Assembly: GCA_012728465.1 (NCBI GenBank)
Contig: JAAYFB010000439.1
Coordinates: forward strand, 1-5,369
Source: Proteiniphilum sp.
Lineage (GTDB): Bacteria > Bacteroidota > Bacteroidia > Bacteroidales > Dysgonomonadaceae
Reading direction: 5' to 3'
DNA: 5,369 bases
Both the position numbers and the translations under genes were made by a program. The notes under the pieces are model-generated. The model made no database searches, was not told the DNA's origin, and worked only from the letters and a program-made list of their open reading frames with translations. The number at the start of each line of letters is the position of its first letter. Position 1 is the stretch's first letter. This document shows positions 1 to 4,965 of the stretch, piece by piece.

Positions 1-1205
1 TCACCTAACTCCTCTTGGAAACTATAGAAGTCTGCGTAATCATCGTCTTCTAAACCTAAATCATCTAATTCATCTAAATCTACACTATCTTCAGAATCCG
101 CTTCTTCTTCACGCTTCATTGCGGCAATAGCTGTTTCAATTAAGTTCCCTAATCCTTGTTCTTCACGTACAAGAGTATTCAAATAACGCTCCATGTCTTT
201 AATAGTTGCATCAACAATATCCTTTGGAACTTCTAAATCAAAACGAGGGATAAAGCCTTGCTCTTCTGCCATCTGAATAAGCTCACAAACAGCTTGATAA
301 TCATTTTCTGATTCCGTTTTATTTTGAGCTGCAGTAAATTTAGCTGATTTCATCAGTGAATCATATACTTTTGCTAATTTATTATAACCTTCGTAATCAC
401 TGCAATCAATTGCCTGATTCATTTTTAATGAAGTTTTGCAAATCATTTTTAAGTAATCTAAATGTGATGCTGATTTAATTTCGTAAGAATCCATCATGTC
501 TCGATAAAAACGCTCCATTTGCAATAACTCTTCTACATTATATAATTTACCCCATTTAATACTTAACTTCATTTTATCGATAGGGTCAATTTGACTTTCT
601 AATGAAGGTTCTACTGCAGGTTGTGGAATTGAACCAAATGGGTTAGTATTCGCTACTGTATTTGAACTAGTTGGATTCATCGACTGTCTAATCATTTCTA
701 GTTGTTCAGGTTGTGGGAATAATGCCATTAGTTCTTCTTCTGACAGCAAATCAACATTGACATTAATCATGTCCATAACATTTCCAACACCTGCCGAATT
801 TCTTAATCTATATGCTTCGCTTCGAGCCTCCGCCAACTGCTTCTTCTTAGCTTCTTCCTCGGCAATGCGTTCTGTGTCTGCGAAACGATAATCTGAATAT
901 TGTTTTAATTTCATTTTTGATAGGTAGCGACCAAAGATAGCCATAGTAGTAGTTTTCTTAGGGTCTTTTCCATATCTGTCTAGTAATACATTCCATTCTG
1001 CTGGAACGTAAGGCACATCAATGATTTCTAATAATGGAATAAAAGTTGATGGCTCCCAGTTATTAATATGCATCGTAAAACATTTTTTACACTTAGGTAG
1101 AACACCTCCAGGATACTCATCTACTCGTTTTGATAAGTAAAATTGGTCAATGTTCATAGTTCGATTGCATTGACTGCAATACGCTTTTTCCATTTGTTCT
1201 GCCAT
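1..1205 (-). CDS. Zinc-ribbon protein with acidic C-terminal region, phage-type, 3' end missing
   Basis: This open frame reads without a stop from an ATG at 1205-1203 to the left edge, giving 401 residues plus two bases. The start is fixed by AAGGAGG at 1213-1219, seven bases upstream. Residues 10-42 form a four-cysteine zinc ribbon: Cys10 and Cys13 (CSQC), then Cys39 and Cys42 (CKKC). Residues about 45-107 form a compact segment rich in Trp, Tyr and Pro. Residues about 109-136 are a charged, probably coiled-coil helix. A linker rich in Ser, Asn and Pro follows, then a mostly helical part, and the last 40 or so residues are very acidic with runs of Glu and Asp. It lies 47 bp downstream of the PhoH gene on the same strand and is probably cotranscribed. 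The layout resembles uncharacterised proteins of large Firmicutes phages; a role in packaging or as a DNA-binding adaptor is conceivable but only a guess. The coding call is firm, the function unknown. Confidence 0.9.
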   Translation of the reverse strand, partial: MAEQMEKAYCSQCNRTMNIDQFYLSKRVDEYPGGVLPKCKKCFTMHINNWEPSTFIPLLEIIDVPYVPAEWNVLLDRYGKDPKKTTTMAIFGRYLSKMKLKQYSDYRFADTERIAEEEAKKKQLAEARSEAYRLRNSAGVGNVMDMINVNVDLLSEEELMALFPQPEQLEMIRQSMNPTSSNTVANTNPFGSIPQPAVEPSLESQIDPIDKMKLSIKWGKLYNVEELLQMERFYRDMMDSYEIKSASHLDYLKMICKTSLKMNQAIDCSDYEGYNKLAKVYDSLMKSAKFTAAQNKTESENDYQAVCELIQMAEEQGFIPRFDLEVPKDIVDATIKDMERYLNTLVREEQGLGNLIETAIAAMKREEEADSEDSVDLDELDDLGLEDDDYADFYSFQEELG

Positions 1206-1230
1206 TGTATTTCCTCCTTGTAATCATATG

Positions 1231-1254
1231 GGAAAAGCCCGCTTACGCAGGCTT
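1231..1254 (-). terminator. Hairpin with GTAA tetraloop after the PhoH gene; weak terminator or processing site
   Basis: On the minus strand AAGCCTGC (1254-1247) pairs with GCGGGCTT (1242-1235) around a GTAA loop of the stable GNRA class. One pair is G-U in minus-strand RNA but would be a C-A mismatch in plus-strand RNA, so the structure belongs to the minus transcript. The 5' arm overlaps the PhoH stop codon. The tail is only TT beyond the stem, then CC, too short for an efficient terminator. Attenuation, RNA stabilisation or processing between PhoH and the zinc-ribbon gene is as likely as termination. Confidence 0.5.
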
Positions 1255-2488
1255 ACATTTTATCTGCCAAATCGGCAATTTTTGAACGTCTAATATTTGG
1301 TAAATATATATGAGAGAAACCTTCAGTTCCTTCAAATACTTCAATAACACGTCTTAGACCATTTTGATTTCCTTCAAACGAATAATGGTCAACTTGAGTT
1401 TGTGGGTCACCTTCTAGAATAATTTTAGCTCCTTCGGCACAGCGCTGAATTGCCAACTTGGCTAAATCTACGTTTAAGTTTTGTGCTTCTGAGATATACA
1501 TAATTTGACTTTCTGATACTTCAAATCCACGAATATCTGAGAAAGGTAAAATTTCTAGCATACCATCTTGAATAAGTTGGTCAACAGCCATTGGGTCTCC
1601 ACCAAACTTAGATACTAACATTGCTCCAACAGAGTTCTGCATAAGTTTTTCTGTTCTATCACCAGGATAGTATCCTAACTGTTCAGACCCTCTTGTTTTA
1701 ACAGGGTTAGCGAAAATAATTAGTTTACTACGCTTACCAGATAATACTTCTTGTAAAGCATAGCTTAAAGACAATAGAGTTTTACCAGAACCAGCTTTTC
1801 CTGTTATTACAGTTAAATTATCTTTATATAATGAATCAATCGCACACATTTGAAATTCATCAAGAGCTTCAATTCTACCAAAATGTGAAGAGTAAATATG
1901 TCTCGGCACAACACATCGAATTTTGTTTTCATTATCTCTGCTATAAATTGCAAATAAATCTCCTGTATTCTTTTCATCAACTAGCAAATATTGACCAGTT
2001 TTAAGCATACTTGCTATTGCTTCATCGTCCAAAGACAAACATTCTTCTTCAGAAAGATTTACTTGTAGCCAACCTGAATTAATTTCAATAATTTCATAAT
2101 AAGATTCCGCATCAATTTCAACTGACTCACACTTAAGCCTTACATTCAAATCGTTACTCAATACTTTTACTTGGTTGCCAGCGGATTTAAGAATTGCGGC
2201 ACTATTAATAATTTCATTGTCCATTTTTCCAGTTGCCCAACATGTAGGTAGAAAATAATGATATTCGTCATCTGTTGGTAAATAAATTTCAATATCATCA
2301 GCATATTTTTCTATGTTGCGAAGAGCTCTACGTGCTTTAAAGCCTTTGTCTCCTTCTTTGTTTTTGAGATTGTCTAATTCCTCTAAAACATACATAGGAA
2401 TAGTAATTTTGCCTTCACATCTTGCTAAAAGACTATCATAGCTTTCTAAGCTCATTAAAATATTCGTGTCTATTAAATAGATTGTCAT
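1253..2488 (-). CDS. PIN domain-PhoH family ATPase (YlaK-like PhoH2 type)
   Basis: The 411-residue product joins an N-terminal PIN nuclease domain to a C-terminal PhoH P-loop domain, the PhoH2 arrangement associated with RNA unwinding and cleavage. PIN acidic residues are visible at Asp7 (LIDTN), Glu36/Glu37 (VLEELD), Asp90 (KMDNE) and Asp113 (LSNDL). A linker of about residues 130-205 leads to the ATPase domain, with Walker A GKAGSGKT at 230-237, the ANPVKTRG segment at 260-267, a Walker B-like ISEAQN at 332-337, GDPQTQVD at 360-367 and a terminal IRRS arginine pair at 400-401. The Walker B aspartate usual in DEAQN is Ser333 here. The start at 2488 is preferred over an in-frame ATG eight codons upstream because GGGAGG at 2496-2501 sits seven bases before it; the upstream codon would lie before this site. 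PhoH-like genes are common in phages, where their role is unsettled. Family assignment is very secure. Confidence 0.96.
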   Translation of the reverse strand: MTIYLIDTNILMSLESYDSLLARCEGKITIPMYVLEELDNLKNKEGDKGFKARRALRNIEKYADDIEIYLPTDDEYHYFLPTCWATGKMDNEIINSAAILKSAGNQVKVLSNDLNVRLKCESVEIDAESYYEIIEINSGWLQVNLSEEECLSLDDEAIASMLKTGQYLLVDEKNTGDLFAIYSRDNENKIRCVVPRHIYSSHFGRIEALDEFQMCAIDSLYKDNLTVITGKAGSGKTLLSLSYALQEVLSGKRSKLIIFANPVKTRGSEQLGYYPGDRTEKLMQNSVGAMLVSKFGGDPMAVDQLIQDGMLEILPFSDIRGFEVSESQIMYISEAQNLNVDLAKLAIQRCAEGAKIILEGDPQTQVDHYSFEGNQNGLRRVIEVFEGTEGFSHIYLPNIRRSKIADLADKM

Positions 2489-2549
2489 ATTTGTTCCTCC
2501 CACAAATAACAAAAGTATTTGCCAAATAGTTTATATAATATTACTTCTA

Positions 2550-2578
2550 TTGACTCATAAGAGATGTCACAATATATT
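2550..2578 (+). promoter_or_regulatory. Sigma-A type promoter before the 23-residue frame
   Basis: TTGACT (2550-2555), a 17-bp spacer and TATATT (2573-2578) form a good match to the housekeeping promoter. The predicted start near 2585 lies about 20 nt before a well-placed ATG at 2605. The surroundings are AT-rich, so chance matches are possible, but the correct order of promoter, ribosome binding site and start codon raises confidence. Confidence 0.5.
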
Positions 2579-2604
2579 TAACTATCTAAGTTGGAGGTTT
2601 ATCT

Positions 2605-2676
2605 ATGATGTTAGTTTATATCATATATTATTACACAATCTCCCTGGGGCAAGTAACTCTTACAACTTTATTATGA
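2605..2676 (+). CDS. Putative 23-residue hydrophobic peptide
   Basis: ATG at 2605 is preceded by TTGGAGG (2591-2597) with a seven-base gap, and ends at TGA 2674-2676. The product begins MMLVYIIYYYTISLGQ: a strongly hydrophobic, tyrosine-rich first half that could insert in a membrane, then a polar, Thr-rich end. It has its own plausible promoter at 2550-2578 and lies 110 bp upstream of the permease start, in the same direction. Its last bases overlap the -10 of the divergent PhoH promoter, and the PhoH leader RNA is antisense to most of it, including its ribosome binding site. It could be a leader peptide, a small membrane peptide of type I toxin style, or a chance frame. I do not recognise a family. 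Confidence 0.4.
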   Translation: MMLVYIIYYYTISLGQVTLTTLL

Positions 2677-2698
2677 CACATAACCAGCCTATTGTCAA
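2670..2698 (-). promoter_or_regulatory. Sigma-A type promoter for the PhoH gene
   Basis: On the minus strand a perfect TTGACA -35 (2698-2693) is followed by a 17-bp spacer and CATAAT (2675-2670), with a TGT extension before the -10. Transcription would start near 2663, giving a leader of about 175 nt before the PhoH start. The leader is antisense to most of the small plus-strand frame at 2605-2676. Confidence 0.75.
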
Positions 2699-2726
2699 GT
2701 ATGTAATTTTATGATAATACTTATAT

Positions 2727-2755
2727 TTGACACTTATTTAAAAATATGTTATAAT
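2727..2755 (+). promoter_or_regulatory. Consensus extended -10 sigma-A promoter for the permease
   Basis: Perfect TTGACA (2727-2732) and perfect TATAAT (2750-2755) are separated by exactly 17 bp, and TGT directly before the -10 adds the extended -10 element. The start near 2762 leaves a leader of only about 24 nt, so there is no room for a purine riboswitch or attenuator. This predicts strong, largely unregulated expression unless a repressor binds over it. Confidence 0.92.
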
Positions 2756-2785
2756 TATATAGAAGTCGTAAGGGAGGAATTTTAT

Positions 2786-3883
2786 ATGAAATTATTTTTT
2801 TACGGGGTTTTGCATACCCTCATATCATTAACATGCATTTTATTCGTAGCTGGTTCGACAGGTTTGAATGTTTCGCTCGCGTTTTTAACAGTTGGACTCG
2901 GCACACTAGTTTTTCATCTTCTCACTAAGAATAAATTTGCGGCAATAATGGGACTATCTGGTTCATATATTGGAGGACTTGTATTAGTCGGTTCGCAGTA
3001 TGGTGTTGAATACGCGGCAGGTGGCTCAGTCTTAGCCGGAATTATTTATGTCTTAGTTGGTTTATTAGCCAAAAAATATCCTAAGATTATTGGTAGCTTT
3101 CCTAAATATGTTTTAAACACAGCAGTTCTTTTAATTGCGTTAAATCTGTTACCTGTTGGAGTAAACTTAATCGCAGGACATGAAATCGCGGCAATAATCA
3201 TTATAGCAGTTGCATTGGTATCGTATGTGAGTAAAAAATTAAATGCCTATACACTACCAATTGCTTTAATATTTGGTGTCTTATTAGCCACAGTAACAGG
3301 AAATTTAGGAACATTTACTGATTTCGGCACTATTAGTTTAGTTTTCCCAAAATTTAATTTCGAGGCATTTGCTTTAATCGGAGTCGTTGCTATTGCTGTT
3401 GCTTTTGAAACGATGGGAGACATTACGAATTGCGGCATGGCACAAGGAATTGAGACAGATGAACATGATTTAGCTGATGCTCTTGTGGCAAATGGTGCGG
3501 CAAGCGTCGTATCTGGTGCTATTGGAGGAGTTCCATTAACTTCTTATTCTGAAAATGTTGGATTAATTTATGCTACTAAATACACAAACCCATGGGCGCA
3601 AGTGGTCACAGCATTAATCTATATTGTGTTAGCTTTTGTCCCTGCTGTTTCAGGTGTAGTTGGCATGATTCCAAGCTATGTATTTGGAGCTGTATTAATT
3701 TTCTTATTCGGCATGATTGGAATTTCATCAGTTTGTAAAATTGGAGAGTCAAATGATAAAAATCCTAATACTATGATTGCTATGTTGGTGACATTCTATG
3801 CAACACCAAGCGCACTGTTCTCACCAATTGCTGCGGCAATTATCGTAGGAATGATTTTTCACTATATTACTAGAGAGCGATAA
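2786..3883 (+). CDS. NCS2/NAT-family nucleobase permease (uracil/xanthine type), compact form
   Basis: The 365-residue product is almost wholly hydrophobic, with about 11-14 membrane segments, and is a proton-coupled nucleobase importer of the NCS2 (nucleobase-ascorbate transporter) family. His9 in the first segment matches the family's conserved Gln-His position. Residues 208-215 (ETMGDITN) resemble the TM8 substrate-binding motif of xanthine permeases, with Glu208. Residues 247-259 (GGVPLTSYSENVG) resemble the uracil permease TM10 loop with Glu256, and ENVGLIYATK (256-265) fits the NAT signature [QEP]-N-x-G-x4-T-[RKG]. The mix leaves uracil, xanthine or another purine as possible substrates. 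The start at 2786 is chosen because GGGAGGAA (2772-2779) lies just upstream; the in-frame ATG at 2711 precedes the promoter. It is shorter than usual members (about 420-450 residues), with short termini and loops. Cotranscription with the following Cys-rich gene is possible by readthrough. Confidence 0.94.
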   Translation: MKLFFYGVLHTLISLTCILFVAGSTGLNVSLAFLTVGLGTLVFHLLTKNKFAAIMGLSGSYIGGLVLVGSQYGVEYAAGGSVLAGIIYVLVGLLAKKYPKIIGSFPKYVLNTAVLLIALNLLPVGVNLIAGHEIAAIIIIAVALVSYVSKKLNAYTLPIALIFGVLLATVTGNLGTFTDFGTISLVFPKFNFEAFALIGVVAIAVAFETMGDITNCGMAQGIETDEHDLADALVANGAASVVSGAIGGVPLTSYSENVGLIYATKYTNPWAQVVTALIYIVLAFVPAVSGVVGMIPSYVFGAVLIFLFGMIGISSVCKIGESNDKNPNTMIAMLVTFYATPSALFSPIAAAIIVGMIFHYITRER

Positions 3884-3895
3884 GCTCTCTTTTTT
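3872..3895 (+). terminator. Rho-independent terminator overlapping the permease stop codon
   Basis: AGAGAGC (3872-3878) pairs perfectly with GCTCTCT (3884-3890) around the loop GATAA, followed by TTTTT (3891-3895). The stop codon TAA (3881-3883) lies in the loop and the last codons (Arg-Glu-Arg) form the 5' arm, so a terminating ribosome should mask the hairpin and could permit readthrough to the next gene. Confidence 0.85.
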
Positions 3896-3915
3896 ACTAG
3901 AAAGGAGGTAGCGTT

Positions 3916-4137
3916 ATGTATTATGACAGATTCGGCAACACTGTTGACTATTTGGTAGCATGCTATCCATGTTGCGTGGCAAATATGAGTGAGTCTCAGA
4001 GATATACTCTTGCTCATAGACAAGCTAGAATTGACTACCCATGTTGTATGCAATATGAGGTAAATATTCCATTACCTTTCATCAACCCAAATGTGCCTTG
4101 TTGTATTCAGCAGATTAGATGTGGAGGGCGATGGTAA
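3916..4137 (+). CDS. Cys-rich 73-residue protein with three Pro-Cys-Cys motifs
   Basis: The start has an excellent ribosome binding site, AAAGGAGG at 3901-3908, seven bases before the ATG. The protein has eight cysteines: Cys16, then YPCC at 17-20, YPCC at 41-44, VPCC at 60-63 and Cys69. The three Pro-Cys-Cys motifs are spaced 24 and 19 residues apart. There is no signal peptide or membrane segment. It begins 32 bp after the permease stop, just beyond the terminator, and no promoter of its own is apparent, so it may be expressed by readthrough. Paired vicinal cysteines suggest metal binding or disulfide exchange, but no family is recognised. The repeated motif and strong ribosome binding site argue for a real gene; the antisense frame at 3862-4053 has no such support. 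Confidence 0.7.
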   Translation: MYYDRFGNTVDYLVACYPCCVANMSESQRYTLAHRQARIDYPCCMQYEVNIPLPFINPNVPCCIQQIRCGGRW

Positions 4138-4193
4138 CGAAGAACTCTTGCTCGCACACGCATATTTTCAGAGAAAAGAGGAGAATAGGATGA
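4131..4193 (+). CDS. Possible 20-residue overlapping frame (MVTKNSCSHTH...)
   Basis: ATG 4131-4133 overlaps the end of the Cys-rich gene (ATGGTAA), and GGAGGG at 4122-4127 provides a ribosome binding site, though only three bases away. The frame ends at TGA 4191-4193, which overlaps a further ATG (ATGA). The product is short, basic and unrecognised. Overlapping starts of this kind suggest translational coupling, but so short a frame may be a remnant. The same frame continues after the TGA for 24 codons to TAG at 4266. Confidence 0.25.
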   Translation: MVTKNSCSHTHIFREKRRIG

Positions 4194-4268
4194 CGATGTA
4201 GGATTTTCCTGGAAAGTGAGTCCGTGTTTGAAACTGAAATCGAAAATGGCGATGTTGTGACGTGGTAG
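4190..4268 (+). pseudogene. Possible remnant of a small gene downstream of the Cys-rich gene
   Basis: GAGGAG (4179-4184) lies six bases before ATG 4190, a good initiation site, yet this frame stops after three codons (ATG ACG ATG TAG). In the neighbouring frame, continuous with the 4131 frame across the TGA at 4191, lies a coding-like stretch rich in Glu and Val that reads VFETEIENGDVVTW before TAG 4266-4268. A good start site beside a protein-like but out-of-frame tail suggests a small gene broken by a frameshift and nonsense change. The evidence is slight, and chance cannot be excluded. Confidence 0.2.
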
Positions 4269-4299
4269 GCTATTTTAGCCTAAAAAACTTTTATTTTTT
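4266..4299 (+). terminator. Possible terminator of the permease/Cys-rich transcript
   Basis: TAGGCT (4266-4271) pairs with AGCCTA (4277-4282) around ATTTT. A run of six A and C then precedes TTTTATTTTTT (4289-4299), so the U-tract is displaced from the stem by six bases, weaker than a classical terminator. It follows the last readable frame, which suits its position. Confidence 0.4.
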
Positions 4300-4311
4300 C
4301 CCATAATATAC

Positions 4312-4391
4312 CCCCTCCCTACAGGAGGGTGACTGTTCACCCCTCCCTGACCCAGGGGCTGTGGCTGGGCTGTCCCGCTGCCCTGGGAGGG
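4312..4391. other. GC-rich block of mutually exclusive hairpins
   Basis: This block is much richer in G and C than its surroundings and encodes nothing visible. CCCTCC (4313-4318) can pair with GGAGGG (4324-4329). The latter's last GGG also starts a perfect GGGTGA (4327-4332), CTGT loop, TCACCC (4337-4342) hairpin, so the two exclude each other. Likewise CCCTCCC (4341-4347) can pair with GGGAGGG (4385-4391), competing with CCCAGGG (4351-4357) pairing to CCCTGGG (4381-4387). A GGG-CTGT-CCC mini-hairpin lies inside at 4367-4376. The overlapping alternatives resemble a switching RNA or a DNA structure such as a replication or packaging site; function is unknown. Confidence 0.5.
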
Positions 4392-4440
4392 CTGGGCGTG
4401 TATGTGCTAGGAGTGTGAGACTGTGCGTAAAGTGTGTGTA

Positions 4441-4516
4441 AAGAAGAGAAACAAATTGATTTATTTTTTATTTTTAATATTATGTCTTTATTTTTATATT
4501 AATATTGTAGTATACT
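4441..4516. other. Extremely AT-rich tract
   Basis: From about 4456 to 4515 the sequence is nearly all A and T, with T-runs on the plus strand, between the GC-rich hairpin block and the palindrome array. It could be a DNA unwinding element of an origin, or a promoter region: TTGATT (4456-4461) with TATTAT (4478-4483) at 16-bp spacing, or TATACT (4511-4516), are candidate plus-strand elements. Such matches are expected by chance in DNA this rich in AT. Confidence 0.35.
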
Positions 4517-4620
4517 TAGTCATATGGATGCTACTACTAGGACTGTTCTGGTAGAATATGTCCCGCTTCGGCAAAGCCGACTCACCTCGCACCTACCGGT
4601 GCTCACAGGGTGGGTTTTTT
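4517..4620 (+). ncRNA. Candidate small structured RNA ending in a terminator
   Basis: No reading frame is visible, yet three hairpins follow in order: CTACTAG (4534-4540) with CTGGTAG (4548-4554), TCGGC (4568-4572) with GCCGA (4576-4580) around AAA, and the two-part stem of the terminator at 4580-4620. A possible -10, TATACT, sits just upstream at 4511-4516. A terminator with no gene in front suggests a short RNA, or that this is the 3' end of a longer leader. It matches no RNA family I recognise. Confidence 0.3.
4580..4620 (+). terminator. Strong plus-strand Rho-independent terminator
   Basis: ACTCACCT (4580-4587) pairs with GGGTGGGT (4608-4615), including two T-G pairs. Within it GCACC (4589-4593) and GGTGC (4598-4602) form an inner stem around TACC. 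Six T residues follow at 4615-4620. The minus strand lacks a T-run, so direction is clear. No gene immediately precedes it; it insulates the palindrome array from upstream transcription. Confidence 0.75.
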
Positions 4621-4623
4621 AAT

Positions 4624-4641
4624 TTGTGAATAAATTCACAA
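4624..4641. promoter_or_regulatory. Rex-like palindrome 1 (TAAA centre)
   Basis: Both seven-base arms are perfect. It begins three bases after the T-run of the terminator. Its TTGTGA could also serve as a -35 for TATTAT at 4646-4651 with a 16-bp spacer, making this the copy most able to act as an operator over a promoter. Confidence 0.8.
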
Positions 4642-4660
4642 TCCATATTATCCCGCTTCT

Positions 4661-4678
4661 TTGTGAAAAAATTCACAT
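4661..4678. promoter_or_regulatory. Rex-like palindrome 2 (AAAA centre, last base changed)
   Basis: The left arm is perfect and the right arm is TTCACAT, followed by TGT. It is preceded by CCCGCTTC (4652-4659). It pairs with copy 3 in the first two-site unit. Confidence 0.75.
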
Positions 4679-4694
4679 TGTCGAATGGTGGCAT

Positions 4695-4712
4695 TTGTGA
4701 AATAATTCACAA
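4695..4712. promoter_or_regulatory. Rex-like palindrome 3 (ATAA centre)
   Basis: Both arms are perfect. The 21-bp block from the preceding T to the following TC is identical to that around copy 5 and, except for the flanking bases, to copies 7 and 8. Confidence 0.8.
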
Positions 4713-4719
4713 TCCTACT

Positions 4720-4737
4720 TTGTGAAAAAATTCACAT
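4720..4737. promoter_or_regulatory. Rex-like palindrome 4 (AAAA centre, last base changed)
   Basis: It is identical to copy 2, including the TTCACAT right arm and following TGT, and lies only seven bases after copy 3, the tightest spacing of the array. Confidence 0.75.
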
Positions 4738-4756
4738 TGTATCATGGGGGTTTCAT

Positions 4757-4774
4757 TTGTGAAATAATTCACAA
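4757..4774. promoter_or_regulatory. Rex-like palindrome 5 (ATAA centre)
   Basis: Both arms are perfect and it is identical to copy 3. It closes the left cluster; the next copy is 112 bp away across a non-repetitive segment. Confidence 0.8.
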
Positions 4775-4843
4775 TCTCTTAGTGGGTCATTCTATCTGCC
4801 TCACTCATTAGACACACCTGGAGGCGTTGCCTTAGTCCCGCTG

Positions 4844-4863
4844 CCTTGTCGAGCCTTGTCGAG
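4844..4863. repeat. Two tandem copies of CCTTGTCGAG
   Basis: The 10-bp unit occurs at 4844-4853 and directly again at 4854-4863. It lies in the 112-bp gap between the left and right palindrome clusters, a GC-richer segment with no reading frame or recognised signal. Replication slippage or a short protein-binding repeat would explain it equally well. Confidence 0.6.
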
Positions 4864-4886
4864 AGGTGCGGACGAGAGGGGCAAGC

Positions 4887-4904
4887 TTGTGAAAAACTTC
4901 ACAA
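4887..4904. promoter_or_regulatory. Rex-like palindrome 6 (AAAC centre)
   Basis: Both arms are perfect; the centre contains the only C found in any copy. The following TGTCGAA is shared with the sequence after copy 2, which supports descent from the same two-site unit. Confidence 0.8.
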
Positions 4905-4920
4905 TGTCGAACGATTGTCT

Positions 4921-4938
4921 TTGTGAAATAATTCACAA
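4921..4938. promoter_or_regulatory. Rex-like palindrome 7 (ATAA centre)
   Basis: Both arms are perfect. It lies 16 bp after copy 6, the same gap as between copies 2 and 3. GAGGAG follows at once (4939-4944), but only tiny frames begin downstream. Confidence 0.8.
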
Positions 4939-4965
4939 GAGGAGCTTATATAGTGCATGGCAACT

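Noticed and set aside
1..1205. Assigning the zinc-ribbon protein as a small terminase subunit
   Set aside because: Context and layout are compatible, but no diagnostic motif or neighbouring large terminase is visible in the window.
2763..2785. Purine riboswitch before the nucleobase permease
   Set aside because: The leader is only about 24 nt and has no aptamer-like sequence.
3247..3438. 63-residue minus-strand frame inside the permease
   Set aside because: It is antisense to a clear membrane-protein gene, lacks a ribosome binding site and has the composition expected of a complement shadow.
3862..4053. 63-residue minus-strand frame opposite the Cys-rich gene
   Set aside because: It crosses the permease terminator and has no convincing ribosome binding site, while the plus-strand frame has an excellent one and a repeated motif.
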